From positions 118,014-182,013 of the forward strand of contig NZ_JAGGJY010000007.1 in NCBI RefSeq assembly GCF_017873245.1: 64,000 nucleotides of DNA, in the 5' to 3' direction. The stretch is from Clostridium tertium. GTDB taxonomy: Bacteria; Bacillota; Clostridia; Clostridiales; Clostridiaceae. Shown piece by piece: positions 27,813 through 36,940 of the stretch (the first letter of the stretch is position 1; each line of letters opens with the position of its first letter). Below the pieces are notes generated by a model that saw only the letters and a program-made list of their open reading frames with translations, did not search any database and had not been told where the DNA came from. Made by a program: the position numbers and the translations under genes.

Positions 27813-28586
27813 TTAACTTATAATTAAATTTATATTTTCTTTGTATTGTGGATATTTTTTATTTTTATACAATATTGCATTTTTAGGACAGCAACTTATA
27901 CATCTACAACACATAATACAATTATCTCTAAATTTAATATCACCTCCTATATATTCTATATTTCTTGTCGGACAAGCCTTAACACATAAATTGCATTTGT
28001 CACAACTCGAATTAACAGAAAACTTATATGAATTTTTATATAAATCTTTAGTTTTAAACTTATATAACCTTTTCATTATTGTTGCTTTAAAATTATTTAT
28101 TTCTTCTTTACTATAATTTTCAATTAAAAAATTTGCAACTGTATCTTTTATTTCATTTGATGAACTTTGATAAATATTATCTAAATCTTTAACACTTTTA
28201 TAATTTTTACTTATAATAAAACTATTTGGCATTTTAAAATTTTTAGTCATTATGACTTTAAAATTTTTTTCTAATAAATCTTTTTCTAATTCATCAAAGT
28301 ACATTTTATTTTTATCCTTACCAGTGGTAAATATCATTGTTTTTACTTCTTTATCAGATGGACCTAAATTATCACCTATATACTCCATAAAGTTTTGAGG
28401 AATATATTCAAAATACTTAGGAAATCCAAGTATTAAATAATCGTATGAAAAGTTCTTAATACTTATCTTTTCTTCTATAGAATGAGTTTCTATATCACAA
28501 CCATTTTTTATAAATTCTTCTTCTATTTTATTTGCAATAAATTTTGTATTTCCACTGCCACTAAAATATAAGATCATCCCCTTCAA
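27813..28586 (-). CDS. EFR1 family protein: flavodoxin domain fused to a 2[4Fe-4S] ferredoxin
   Basis: The 257-residue protein starts with a flavodoxin FMN-binding loop (YFSGSGNTKFIA, residues 7-18) and a Rossmann-like flavodoxin fold up to about residue 170. The C-terminus has two cluster-binding motifs, CDKCNLCVKACP and CIMCCRCISCCP (residues 193-230). It should move electrons between FMN and iron-sulfur clusters in the cytoplasm; the partner is unknown. The start is probably TTG at 28586, with GGAG about 9 bases upstream. An ATG three codons later abuts the preceding AAGGGG. It lies upstream of the DUF1540 gene, separated by 79 bases. Confidence 0.88.
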   Translation of the reverse strand: MKGMILYFSGSGNTKFIANKIEEEFIKNGCDIETHSIEEKISIKNFSYDYLILGFPKYFEYIPQNFMEYIGDNLGPSDKEVKTMIFTTGKDKNKMYFDELEKDLLEKNFKVIMTKNFKMPNSFIISKNYKSVKDLDNIYQSSSNEIKDTVANFLIENYSKEEINNFKATIMKRLYKFKTKDLYKNSYKFSVNSSCDKCNLCVKACPTRNIEYIGGDIKFRDNCIMCCRCISCCPKNAILYKNKKYPQYKENINLIIS

Positions 28587-28730
28587 TATAACCCTCTCCT
28601 TTTATCCCAGTTAAAATATAATTAGGCTACAATAATAAGCTTATGTTAATAATTATATATTATATGTAAAATATTGGAAACATTTTTAATTTTACATATT
28701 AATCTATTATTCCTTCTTTTTCTTCAAAAT

Positions 28731-28763
28731 AAAAAAAGATAGGACTTTTCCCTATCTTTTTTT
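28731..28763 (-). terminator. Rho-independent terminator after the amino-acid permease gene
   Basis: Perfect 13-bp arms (28731-28743 and 28751-28763) with a 7-base loop and T-rich/A-rich flanks; reads well on the minus strand. Confidence 0.85.
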
Positions 28764-28777
28764 ACTATTTTCTTATA

Positions 28778-30109
28778 TTAAAGTACAACGTCATCTTTGT
28801 TATATTTCCAAAATAAAATTGCTGATATTAAGATAATTCCACATATAAATGTGTATATAAAGAATAATGTATTTCCAATACTTCCAAATAAAATTATAAG
28901 CGATCCGATAGTTGCAAGGATAGGATTAACCTTTCCTTTCCATATTCCCTTAATCTCACCACTTAATCCCATTTTAAATACTTTAAAATATAATAATATG
29001 TATAATAAATAATTTATTGTAATAGATATTTCTGATATGTCACTATTAGGTAAATAATTATATTTTTGCGTTATATAATGAATAATTAAACAAATTAATG
29101 AAATTACCAAAGCTACTATTGAAGATATAATTGGCATACCTAATTTTTCATTAACTATTTTTATCTTATTTGATTTTGGAAACATTCCTCTTATAGCTAA
29201 AGAATATGGTAACCTAGTATGTCCCATTATTAATCCATTTACAGTACCCAATATAGATATAACTACAAATGTTAATATTATCTTAGCTCCCCATGCTCCA
29301 AATAATTTATTGGCCGCTAAGTCAACATGAGAATCTCCTAAACTCATAATTGTATCAGGTCCAATATACATGCTTATCCCAACAAAATATAATACATAAA
29401 TAACTAATATAAATAAAGGAGCAATTACTAAAGCCTTTGGTAAATTCCTTTTAGAATCTTTAATTTCATGCCCAATAGAAGTTGATATAATCCATCCATC
29501 AAAAGAAAAGGCTATAGGTGCAATTGCAGCTATCCATGTTGCAGATTTCATATGTGTAATGTCGCTTACTGATATTTCACTAGGATTCCCAAAGAAAACT
29601 CCTGCTAATGCTATTAATATTAGCGGTATAACTTTAATCACAGTTGAAGCATTTTGAAAATATCCTCCTAGTTTTGCAGATAAAATATTTAATATATATA
29701 GTACTATCATAACTATAAATCCAATGAATGTTTGAATTGCTAGTCCACCATCAATTCCAAATAACATACATATATATATCCCTGATACCCATGCAACTAC
29801 AGCAATAAGTGTAGGATAATATAGGAATGTATGAAACCATCCAAATGCACAAGCTATAGACTTATTATATGAGAATTCAGCATAAGTTATTATCCCTCCT
29901 GCAGTTGATTCCCTTGATGCTAATTCTGAAATAGTTAAGCTTCCAAATATTATTCCCATAGCAGCAATAAAGAAAACAAGGACTCCTAAGCTTATACTTC
30001 CATTAGTTGCTACTAAAATATTATCACTTTTAAAAAATATCCCGGATCCTATTACAATTCCTACTATCATCCCTATGGCAGTGAATAAACCATATTCATT
30101 TTTCTTCAT
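28778..30109 (-). CDS. APC-family amino-acid permease (LAT/SteT-like)
   Basis: The protein (443 residues from the chosen start) has about 12 hydrophobic helices and the APC signature in helix 1 (GIVIGSGIFF) and in helix 6 (IAFSFDGWIIS). The profile resembles the SteT serine/threonine exchanger and LAT families. It imports or exchanges amino acids. The ATG at 30109 has AGAGGTGG upstream; a longer frame begins at 30172 but lacks a ribosome site, and its extra N-terminus is unlike the family. It is a single gene with its own terminator. Substrate specificity cannot be read from the sequence. Confidence 0.9.
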   Translation of the reverse strand: MKKNEYGLFTAIGMIVGIVIGSGIFFKSDNILVATNGSISLGVLVFFIAAMGIIFGSLTISELASRESTAGGIITYAEFSYNKSIACAFGWFHTFLYYPTLIAVVAWVSGIYICMLFGIDGGLAIQTFIGFIVMIVLYILNILSAKLGGYFQNASTVIKVIPLILIALAGVFFGNPSEISVSDITHMKSATWIAAIAPIAFSFDGWIISTSIGHEIKDSKRNLPKALVIAPLFILVIYVLYFVGISMYIGPDTIMSLGDSHVDLAANKLFGAWGAKIILTFVVISILGTVNGLIMGHTRLPYSLAIRGMFPKSNKIKIVNEKLGMPIISSIVALVISLICLIIHYITQKYNYLPNSDISEISITINYLLYILLYFKVFKMGLSGEIKGIWKGKVNPILATIGSLIILFGSIGNTLFFIYTFICGIILISAILFWKYNKDDVVL

Positions 30110-30667
30110 ATTTCCACCTCTTTTTCTTATATTTATTAATAATGACAAATAACTATGTCCAATATACCACAAAAAGGTAAAAATAAGAATAAAAATTTAG
30201 CAATATTCAAATATAATTCAAATATTAAACTCATTTTGTTAACATTAACTAACTTAATTTTATATATTTATTTTCTTAAATATATAAATATCTTTAATAA
30301 ACATATTATTTCTATTTTTATATAGTTTTTAAATATGACCTATTTTTAGTATAAATTAATAAACTAAGTATATTTTATAAAATTAATCAATTGTAAAATT
30401 AGCCAAATTTAATATTTCATTTTTTCTCTTAATTCTCCAATATTTCACTACTAAATTTATAAAAATATTGACACTCTTTTCTCATTTATATAGATGATAT
30501 TTATAATTTTTTTAAATATATTATTGATATCCTCAAAATATATTACTTTAAGGCTTATTTAATTTATATATCAAGAAGAAATTTATTTATATATATTAAT
30601 CTTATCTGTAGCTAAAATATATTGTTTAGTGCAGAAATCCAAATTTTACAATTTGTTAATATTTATA
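30110..30667. other. Long AT-rich divergent region, no gene seen
   Basis: No open frame with a ribosome site was found in either strand. A TTGACA lies at 30468-30473 on the plus strand but lacks a convincing -10. Many short A/T inverted repeats are present, as expected from base composition alone. The region ends in the sugar-transporter promoter described next. Confidence 0.45.
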
Positions 30668-30696
30668 TTGAATAATATTCTTATTAAATGTAATAT
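30668..30696 (+). promoter_or_regulatory. Sigma-A promoter of the sugar ABC transporter operon
   Basis: TTGAAT (30668-30673) and TAATAT (30691-30696) are separated by exactly 17 bases. An 11-base perfect palindrome GAATAATATTC covers the -35 end and could be an additional operator. Confidence 0.65.
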
Positions 30697-30708
30697 GTTG
30701 GTAAGAAG

Positions 30709-30722
30709 TGCAATCGTTTGCT
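30709..30722 (+). promoter_or_regulatory. Catabolite-responsive element (cre) for CcpA
   Basis: TGCAATCGTTTGCT matches the CcpA consensus TGNAANCGNWWNCA at 13 of 14 positions. It lies just downstream of the predicted start of transcription (about 30703), where bound CcpA would block the polymerase. This fits glucose repression of a sugar importer. Confidence 0.75.
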
Positions 30723-30762
30723 CTTTCAATTAATTTTAAAATATATATGGAGGGATTATAAA

Positions 30763-32049
30763 ATGAAAAAAGTCTTAGCAACTGTTTTAACTGCATCATT
30801 AATGGCTGGAATATTTGTTGGATGTTCTTCTAATTCTGGCAAAACAGAAAACGATACCAATAAAAGTGATGGAAATAAAGTAGTTAAAGTATTTCAACTT
30901 AAAGTTGAAATTAACGATGCTTTACAACAACTAGCAAAAAAATATGAAGAAGAAACCGGAGTTAAAGTTGAAGTCACTTCAGTAGGAGGTGGTGCTGACT
31001 ATGGTGCAGCTTTAAAAGCTGAATTTCAAAAAGGTACTGAGCCTGATATATTCATGATTCAAGGAGCTGGTGATTTAGAAGTATGGTCTCATAAAGTTGA
31101 TGATTTATCTTCTGAAAAATGGATATCTAATGCTGTTAAAGGCACCTTAGATACAGTAACTAAAGATGGTAAAATCTATGGTATGCCAGTTGCAACTGAA
31201 GGTTATGGACTAATATATAATAAGGAAATTTTAGATAAGGCATCTATAGATCCAAAATCAATCGACACTTTCGATAAATTAAAAGCTGCGGTTGAAACAT
31301 TAGATTCCAAGAAAGCTGATTTAGGCTTAGAAAATGTTATATCTTATACAACTAAGGAAACATGGGTAACTGGTAATCATACTTTTAATATTCCATTAGC
31401 AGTTCAAGAAAATCCTGCTCAATTCACTAAGGATTATACTGATGGGAAAGCTGATATTACAAATAATCAAGGTTTTAAAGATTGGATGAATCTTGTTGAC
31501 TTACTTTGCAAATATAGTGGAGGAGCTACTTTAGATACTATAGATTATAGTACTCAAGTTGGTAACTTTGCTTTAGGTAAAACTGCATTCTTACATCAAG
31601 GTAACTGGGTTGCTGGAGATTTAACTAAGCTTGAAGCAAATTTTGATATGGGCTTTATTCCACTATCAATCAATAATGATACTAAAGTAAGTGGAAGCAT
31701 TCCTGTTGGAGTACCAATGTACTGGACAGTTAATAAAGATTCTGCTGTAAATACTGAAGCTAAAGCCTTCCTTGATTGGATGGTTACTAGTGAAACTGGC
31801 CAAAAATCATTAATAGAAGATATGAAAATGATACCTGCATTTACTAATTTCAAAGTTGAAACTGATGATAAGTTAGCTAAATCAATAATTGAATATAATA
31901 ATGCTGGAAAAATTCTTCCTTGGGCATTTACTAACCTTCCTGATGGATTTAGTATGGAAAAAATAGGACCTATTTTCTCAAAATATGCTAAAGGTGAAAT
32001 AGATCAAACTAAGATGCTTGAAGAGATACAAGCCCTTACTAAAAAGTAA
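30763..32049 (+). CDS. Sugar ABC transporter substrate-binding lipoprotein
   Basis: The 428-residue protein has a lipoprotein signal peptide with a lipobox ending in GC at about residue 21 (LMAGIFVGC), so it should be anchored outside the membrane by a lipidated cysteine. The mature part is a family-1 solute-binding protein (MalE/MsmE type) with GTEPDIFMIQGAGDLEVW and GKTAFLHQGNWVAGDL. It delivers an oligosaccharide to the two permeases that follow. The ATG at 30763 has GGAGGGA upstream; the frame is open further 5' but without a site. The exact sugar is not evident. Confidence 0.92.
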   Translation: MKKVLATVLTASLMAGIFVGCSSNSGKTENDTNKSDGNKVVKVFQLKVEINDALQQLAKKYEEETGVKVEVTSVGGGADYGAALKAEFQKGTEPDIFMIQGAGDLEVWSHKVDDLSSEKWISNAVKGTLDTVTKDGKIYGMPVATEGYGLIYNKEILDKASIDPKSIDTFDKLKAAVETLDSKKADLGLENVISYTTKETWVTGNHTFNIPLAVQENPAQFTKDYTDGKADITNNQGFKDWMNLVDLLCKYSGGATLDTIDYSTQVGNFALGKTAFLHQGNWVAGDLTKLEANFDMGFIPLSINNDTKVSGSIPVGVPMYWTVNKDSAVNTEAKAFLDWMVTSETGQKSLIEDMKMIPAFTNFKVETDDKLAKSIIEYNNAGKILPWAFTNLPDGFSMEKIGPIFSKYAKGEIDQTKMLEEIQALTKK

Positions 32050-32069
32050 ATCCATAATATTTTTCTTTG

Positions 32070-32097
32070 TCCGCAAGGGATTTTAATCCCTTGTGGA
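32070..32097 (+). promoter_or_regulatory. Intercistronic hairpin between binding protein and permease genes
   Basis: Arms 32070-32080 and 32087-32097 form an 11-bp stem with one G-U pair and a 6-base loop, with no T-run after it. In sugar ABC operons such hairpins often protect the upstream mRNA so that the binding protein is made in excess over the permeases. Confidence 0.6.
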
Positions 32098-32135
32098 TAC
32101 TTATATTATGGCTAAATTTTATAGGAGATGATAAT

Positions 32136-33002
32136 ATGGCGAAAAAACGTAAATCTAATAAGGGATTTTGGCTTTTTGTAGGTCCCTCTTTATTTGCACT
32201 AACTATAGTAGTAATAATTCCATTTTTGATAGGAATATATTATACATTTACTAATTGGAATGGTGCCAATCCTAATTATGATTTTGTAGGTTTCTCTAAC
32301 TATAGTAATCTTTTTAAAGATACACAATTTATTTATTCCTTCAAAATTACAATAGTTTATACTATTGCAAGTGTTATCTCTATAAATTTAATAGGATTTG
32401 GACTAGCCTATTTTGTTACTAGAAATTTAAAAACTAAGAATTTTCTTAGAACTGGATTCTTTATGCCAAATTTAATTGGTGGACTTATTTTAGGATTTAT
32501 ATGGCAATTTTTATTCAATTCAGTTTTTACATCTCTTGGGGCTAAGCTTGGATCTGATTTTCTATCCATATCCCTTCTTCAAGGAAGAAATACTGCTATT
32601 TTAGCTATGCTTATAGTTTCTGCTTGGCAATATGCTGGATATATAATGGTTATTTATGTAGCTGCACTCGAAAATGTACCTACTGATTTAATTGAGGCAA
32701 GTCATATTGATGGTGCTAATGGACTACAAGCCTTTAAGCATATTACTTTACCAATGGTTGCTCCTTCAATAACAGTATGTTTATTTTTAACACTTGCTAA
32801 TTCTTTTAAGCTTTTTGATTTAAACTTTTCTTTAACTCCCTTAAAGACCACTGAAATGCTTTCTTTAAATATATATAAAGAAGCTTTTGTATCAAATAGT
32901 ATGGGAGTTGGTCAAGCCAAATCTATAATATTCTTTATATTTGTTACAGCAATTTCCTTGACTCAAGTTTATTTTACTAAGAAAAAGGAGGTTGAAATGT
33001 AA
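32136..33002 (+). CDS. Sugar ABC transporter permease (MalF/UgpA type)
   Basis: The 288-residue protein has six membrane helices (near residues 14-36, 75-97, 108-130, 158-180, 205-227, 263-283) and the permease coupling loop EASHIDGANGLQAFKHITLP, which contacts the ATPase. The ATG at 32136 has GGAGATG upstream; the frame extends to 32067 without a site. It overlaps the next permease by 1 base (TAATG), typical of coupled partners. Confidence 0.93.
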   Translation: MAKKRKSNKGFWLFVGPSLFALTIVVIIPFLIGIYYTFTNWNGANPNYDFVGFSNYSNLFKDTQFIYSFKITIVYTIASVISINLIGFGLAYFVTRNLKTKNFLRTGFFMPNLIGGLILGFIWQFLFNSVFTSLGAKLGSDFLSISLLQGRNTAILAMLIVSAWQYAGYIMVIYVAALENVPTDLIEASHIDGANGLQAFKHITLPMVAPSITVCLFLTLANSFKLFDLNFSLTPLKTTEMLSLNIYKEAFVSNSMGVGQAKSIIFFIFVTAISLTQVYFTKKKEVEM

Positions 33003-33877
33003 TGCAAATAAAAAGACAAAGCAAATTAAAAACATTAAATAGCTATAACTATAAACTAAGGATACTAGAAACCCTTGGTTGGTGCCTACTTATAATTTAT
33101 ATGGTTCCATTTTATCTTATGCTTATAAATTCCTTTAAAAGCCGAAGAGAAATATTTGATAATACTACTGGTTTACCTTCAAAATGGAATTTTAGTAACT
33201 ATACAGCTGCAATAGAAAGAATGAATATGAGTAGTGCTTTTATTAATTCGTTAATAATAACTGCATTAAGCATAATACTAATAGTTTTATTTTCCTCAAT
33301 GGCTGCCTGGACTTTAGCTAGAACCAAAACTAAAACCAGTAAAGTGATATTTTACTTATTTGTTGCCGCAATGATAGTTCCTTTTCAAGCTGTGATGCTA
33401 CCTCTAGTAAAATGGATTGGTATGATGCATATTGATGCTATAAACTTTAATATGCTTGGAACACATTATGGACTTATTTTTATGTATATAGGCTTTGGAT
33501 CAAGTATGAGTATATTCTTATATCATGGATTTATAAATAATATTCCTTTAGAAGTTGAAGAAGCCGCTATAATAGATGGATGTAATAAATGGCAATTATA
33601 CTATAAGATTGTATTTCCTCTTTTAAAGCCAATTACCGTAACTGTTCTGGTTTTAAACGGTATATGGATATGGAACGACTTCTTGCTACCATTTCTAACT
33701 ATAAATGGTAAAATAAACACTATTCCTCTTGCTATGAATAATTTCTTTGGTGCATTTTCTAAGCAATGGGAACTAGCCATGGCAGCATTAATTTTAGCCG
33801 TTATTCCAATAATTATTTTCTACTTCTTTGTTCAAAAGTATATAATTAAAGGAATAGTTCAAGGCTCAATTAAATAA
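33002..33877 (+). CDS. Sugar ABC transporter permease (MalG type)
   Basis: The 291-residue protein has six membrane helices and the coupling loop VEEAAIIDGCNKWQLYYKIVFP in the cytoplasmic segment. It forms a heterodimer with the preceding permease. An AAGGAGG ribosome site lies 9 bases before the ATG, inside the end of the previous gene. No ATP-binding subunit or glycoside hydrolase is encoded nearby, so the importer probably uses a shared MsmK-type ATPase from elsewhere in the genome. Confidence 0.93.
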   Translation: MQIKRQSKLKTLNSYNYKLRILETLGWCLLIIYMVPFYLMLINSFKSRREIFDNTTGLPSKWNFSNYTAAIERMNMSSAFINSLIITALSIILIVLFSSMAAWTLARTKTKTSKVIFYLFVAAMIVPFQAVMLPLVKWIGMMHIDAINFNMLGTHYGLIFMYIGFGSSMSIFLYHGFINNIPLEVEEAAIIDGCNKWQLYYKIVFPLLKPITVTVLVLNGIWIWNDFLLPFLTINGKINTIPLAMNNFFGAFSKQWELAMAALILAVIPIIIFYFFVQKYIIKGIVQGSIK

Positions 33878-33953
33878 TTAACTTTATTTCCTAAAATAAA
33901 TTTTATAGTTTATACTTATCATATATACTATAAAACTTATAAAGGAGATTTCT

Positions 33954-34217
33954 ATGGAAAAATTTATTATTTATTATCTTTTTATTATTAATATTATAGC
34001 TTTTACAATAGTTTATATAGACAAGCAAAAAGCTATAAAAAAACAATGGAGAATTAGAGAATCTACTATTATTTTCATTTCCTTAATTGGTGGAAGTATA
34101 GGAACTTATTTAGGCATGTATTCTTTTAGGCACAAAACAAAACATCTTAAATTCACCTTAGGAATACCAATAATAATTTTAATACAGCTCTCAACTTATC
34201 TAATTATAAAAAAATAG
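33954..34217 (+). CDS. DUF1294 family small membrane protein
   Basis: The 87-residue protein has three hydrophobic helices and the family motifs DKQKAIKKQWRIRESTI, GGSIGTYLGMYSFRHKTKH and FTLGIP. DUF1294 proteins occur widely in bacteria with no settled function. The ATG has AAAGGAGA upstream. It lies 76 bases after the sugar permease gene and ends in a strong hairpin shared with the convergent acetyltransferase gene. Confidence 0.88.
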   Translation: MEKFIIYYLFIINIIAFTIVYIDKQKAIKKQWRIRESTIIFISLIGGSIGTYLGMYSFRHKTKHLKFTLGIPIIILIQLSTYLIIKK

Positions 34218-34251
34218 AAATGGATAATTTATAATAAATTATCCATTTCTA
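34215..34251. terminator. Bidirectional terminator between DUF1294 and GNAT genes
   Basis: Perfect 17-bp arms (34215-34231 and 34235-34251) with a 3-base loop and A/T-rich flanks overlap both stop codons. Confidence 0.85.
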
Positions 34252-35205
34252 TTTTAAGCTATCTTTAAAATCACTCATTTGAATACACCAATTTTTATAA
34301 TCATTAATTTTATTATCCAAACAATTTATTTTCTTTAGTGTAAAGTATGTTACAGGTATATCATTTTTAAAACCTAATTCTTCTAAAACTCTGTGATTTT
34401 TATTATAAATAGAACAACATAGTTCTATATTTTTAATTTCATCTTCTATACTATCTCTAAATAATTTGCATAATAAAATTTTAGTGTATTCTTTATCTAT
34501 TGAATTCAATTCTAATATTTCAATTTTATTTTTATCTTTTTTTAATACAAGTGATGCTAATACTAATTTATTTTTACTAACGACATAATTATTATATTTC
34601 TCTATAGGGTTTTCTCTAAATATCCAATTTAAATAATTTACATCCTTATAAATTTTGATTTTGTTAGTATTATTTTTTAATAGTAATGAATAATTAAACT
34701 TATAATCATTATCTACATCTACTTTTTTAATATCACATCTATTTATATGGTAAATATCCTTATCCTTAATTTCTAGCTTAAGTGTTGGAATTTCATATAT
34801 ATCCTCAAATCCAAATTTCTTCACTAAATTATAATGATATATTTCATTTGGGAATGCTAATAATAAGCTATAATTTCTTTCTTTTAGCTTTTCATAGACT
34901 TTTATTGCAAGTTCAAAAGACAATCCATTATTTCGAAAATTAGGTTTAACTAATATCGGCATAGATATTCCTGCTTTAATTATTTCATTATCTACTACTA
35001 TATTAATAGGTAAAACTGAATAACTTGCAACTATTTTATTATCTTCCCTTGCAATACAAAGAACAAAATCATCTATTGGATTATTTAAATATCTCCATAA
35101 AAAATATTCTGTACTTAGATCTTTATTAAGGCACACTTTATATAAGCTTTTTAATTCATCTACTATTTTATTAAAATCTTGTTTATCTATAAATTCTAAT
35201 TTCAT
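34249..35205 (-). CDS. GNAT-family N-acetyltransferase-like protein
   Basis: The 318-residue protein has an N-terminal GNAT fold: ASYSVLPINIVVDNEI, then the acetyl-CoA segment VKPNFRNNGLSFELAIKVYEKL, which resembles the Q/R-x-x-G-x-G/A motif, and a later VKKFGFEDI. The C-terminal half (about 170-318) resembles a second, degenerate acetyltransferase-like domain ending in HRVLEELGFKNDIPVTYF. The ATG has CAGGTG upstream. It is a single gene. No substrate can be inferred. Confidence 0.75.
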   Translation of the reverse strand: MKLEFIDKQDFNKIVDELKSLYKVCLNKDLSTEYFLWRYLNNPIDDFVLCIAREDNKIVASYSVLPINIVVDNEIIKAGISMPILVKPNFRNNGLSFELAIKVYEKLKERNYSLLLAFPNEIYHYNLVKKFGFEDIYEIPTLKLEIKDKDIYHINRCDIKKVDVDNDYKFNYSLLLKNNTNKIKIYKDVNYLNWIFRENPIEKYNNYVVSKNKLVLASLVLKKDKNKIEILELNSIDKEYTKILLCKLFRDSIEDEIKNIELCCSIYNKNHRVLEELGFKNDIPVTYFTLKKINCLDNKINDYKNWCIQMSDFKDSLK

Positions 35206-35413
35206 AATTACACCTGCTAGTTTTTCTTTTAATAAAATATATGAATCTTAAATTAATTACGTTCTATAAAAAAGCTAACATATATAATTTTTATTATTTT
35301 ATCGCTATCTTAATATTAAAGTAAATTTACACTCGCTTGAAATCTAAAGTAATATAATTGTAAAAGCTATACACAAAATAAGTTCATTATTACTTAATAT
35401 AAAGTAGAAATAG

Positions 35414-35458
35414 TAAATTGGATTAGAATTCATATAATATAAATTCTAATCCAATTTA
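35414..35458 (-). terminator. Rho-independent terminator after the GntR/ABC operon
   Basis: Perfect 17-bp arms (35414-35430 and 35442-35458) end directly at the stop codon of the ABC permease gene and read as a terminator on the minus strand. Confidence 0.85.
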
Positions 35459-36085
35459 TTAGATATCTTTTTTAGCATATAGATTTGAAGTAATAAAATA
35501 TGATGATAAAATTAATGTAAATATAAATAGAACAATTAGTACTTTTACTATTAACATATCAAAATTTATATTAGGTAAATATTTTATTAATTCAGTTGAA
35601 AATACCATTGGAAAAACTACTAAAAATACCATTGCTATTCTGCCCTTTTCAAACCCTAAAGTTAATTCTAATGGAATCAATATAGTCATCACAAAAATAC
35701 CTATACCTATCATTATATAAATAAATGGCCATAATGGACCAAGTTCACTTATCGTAACTATATTTAAAGAAATCAAGCCTGTATATAGTACTAATGATAC
35801 TATAGTGGCTATTAGTGTATTAATAGCTACAAATATATATCTTGATAATATATATTCTTTTGGCTTTATTGGTAGAGAATATATTAAATAATTCATTTTA
35901 CTTTTCTCTTCATAAAATGCTGTACTATAACATGTGGCCATTATAAATAGTGCTCCACCAAAAGTCATCATTTCAGGATTTATAAATCCTAAAAATATTC
36001 CCATGGCAATTATTAAAATCATATATTTTTTTAATGCAAATACTGTTTCAAATTGTAAAAATAATAAATTTAATATTTTCCTCAT
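35459..36085 (-). CDS. ABC-2 type transporter permease
   Basis: The 208-residue protein has six hydrophobic helices and the segment AFYEEKSKMNYLIYSLPIKPKEYILSRY, characteristic of ABC-2 permeases of the YtrC/D-like kind (PF13346 group). The ATG is preceded by AGGAGG, which lies inside the end of the ATPase gene, and the start falls 1 base after that gene's stop. The three genes GntR regulator-ATPase-permease form one operon resembling a small YtrA-type unit. Likely role: export of lipid-like or antimicrobial compounds, an inference from related operons. Confidence 0.85.
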   Translation of the reverse strand: MRKILNLLFLQFETVFALKKYMILIIAMGIFLGFINPEMMTFGGALFIMATCYSTAFYEEKSKMNYLIYSLPIKPKEYILSRYIFVAINTLIATIVSLVLYTGLISLNIVTISELGPLWPFIYIMIGIGIFVMTILIPLELTLGFEKGRIAMVFLVVFPMVFSTELIKYLPNINFDMLIVKVLIVLFIFTLILSSYFITSNLYAKKDI

Positions 36086-36086
36086 A

Positions 36087-36938
36087 TTAATCCCTCCTAG
36101 TATAATAAAGCATAATATCTTCTAAAGTTGGTTTTTCATAAATAACTTCATTTCCAAATATCTCAAATGCTTCTTTTTTATCTGATGTTAGTCCTTCAAA
36201 ACCAAACACATTAGTTTTAATAGAAATAAGATATTTCCTTGTTTCATTATCTAAAAGTTCTTTTTTTCCTTTTATTATAGAATGTTGTTCTAATATTTCA
36301 TCTTTTTCACCGTATAATATAATTTTACCTTTATATATAAATATAATATAATCAGCACATTTTTCTAAATCACTAGTTACATGTGTTGAATAAAAAATTG
36401 TAAGGTTTTCCTTTTCCATTTCTTCTTGTAATATCTCTAGAAATTCATTTCTTATAATTGGATCTAAGCTGGCAGTAGGCTCATCCATTATTATAATTTT
36501 AGGCTTTATAGATAATGCCATAGCTAATTCAAATTGCTTCTTTTGCCCTTTAGATAATTTCCCATAAATTGAAGATTCATTTAGATTGAATTTATTAATT
36601 AAGTTATTATATAATTTTTCATCCCAATTTGTATAAAATCTAGATATAGATACCTTTATATTTTTTAATTTACTTTCTTCTAAAAATCCACATACATCAC
36701 CAACAAATCCTATTTCTTCTTTAACTTTAGGATTTTCAGAAATATTTTCTCCTAGAACTAATATTTCTCCTTCATCATATTTAATCATGTTCATAATAGA
36801 TTTTATAGTAGTTGTTTTTCCTGAGCCATTCGGTCCAATAAATCCTGTTATAAAGCCTTTCTTTACTTTTAACTCTTCTATATTTAACTTAAAATTCTTA
36901 TACTCCTTTTTTAAATTCTTAATTTCAATTGCTTCCAC
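36087..36938 (-). CDS. ABC transporter ATP-binding protein (ABC-2 exporter)
   Basis: The 283-residue protein has Walker A GPNGSGKTTT (residues 36-45), the ABC signature YGKLSKGQKKQFELA, Walker B IIIMDEPTASLDP, and the switch His in YSTHVTSD. The C-terminal tail of about 70 residues is typical of exporter ATPases. It powers the downstream permease. The start is GTG at 36938 with AGGAGG 8 bases before it; the preceding regulator gene ends 2 bases upstream. Confidence 0.93.
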   Translation of the reverse strand: MEAIEIKNLKKEYKNFKLNIEELKVKKGFITGFIGPNGSGKTTTIKSIMNMIKYDEGEILVLGENISENPKVKEEIGFVGDVCGFLEESKLKNIKVSISRFYTNWDEKLYNNLINKFNLNESSIYGKLSKGQKKQFELAMALSIKPKIIIMDEPTASLDPIIRNEFLEILQEEMEKENLTIFYSTHVTSDLEKCADYIIFIYKGKIILYGEKDEILEQHSIIKGKKELLDNETRKYLISIKTNVFGFEGLTSDKKEAFEIFGNEVIYEKPTLEDIMLYYTRRD

Positions 36939-36940
36939 TT

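Noticed and set aside
30468..30473. TTGACA in the long gap as a promoter of an unseen gene
   Set aside because: The -10 (TAGATG at 17 bases) is poor and no gene or RNA follows within reach; the TTGAAT/TAATAT pair nearer the gene is better.
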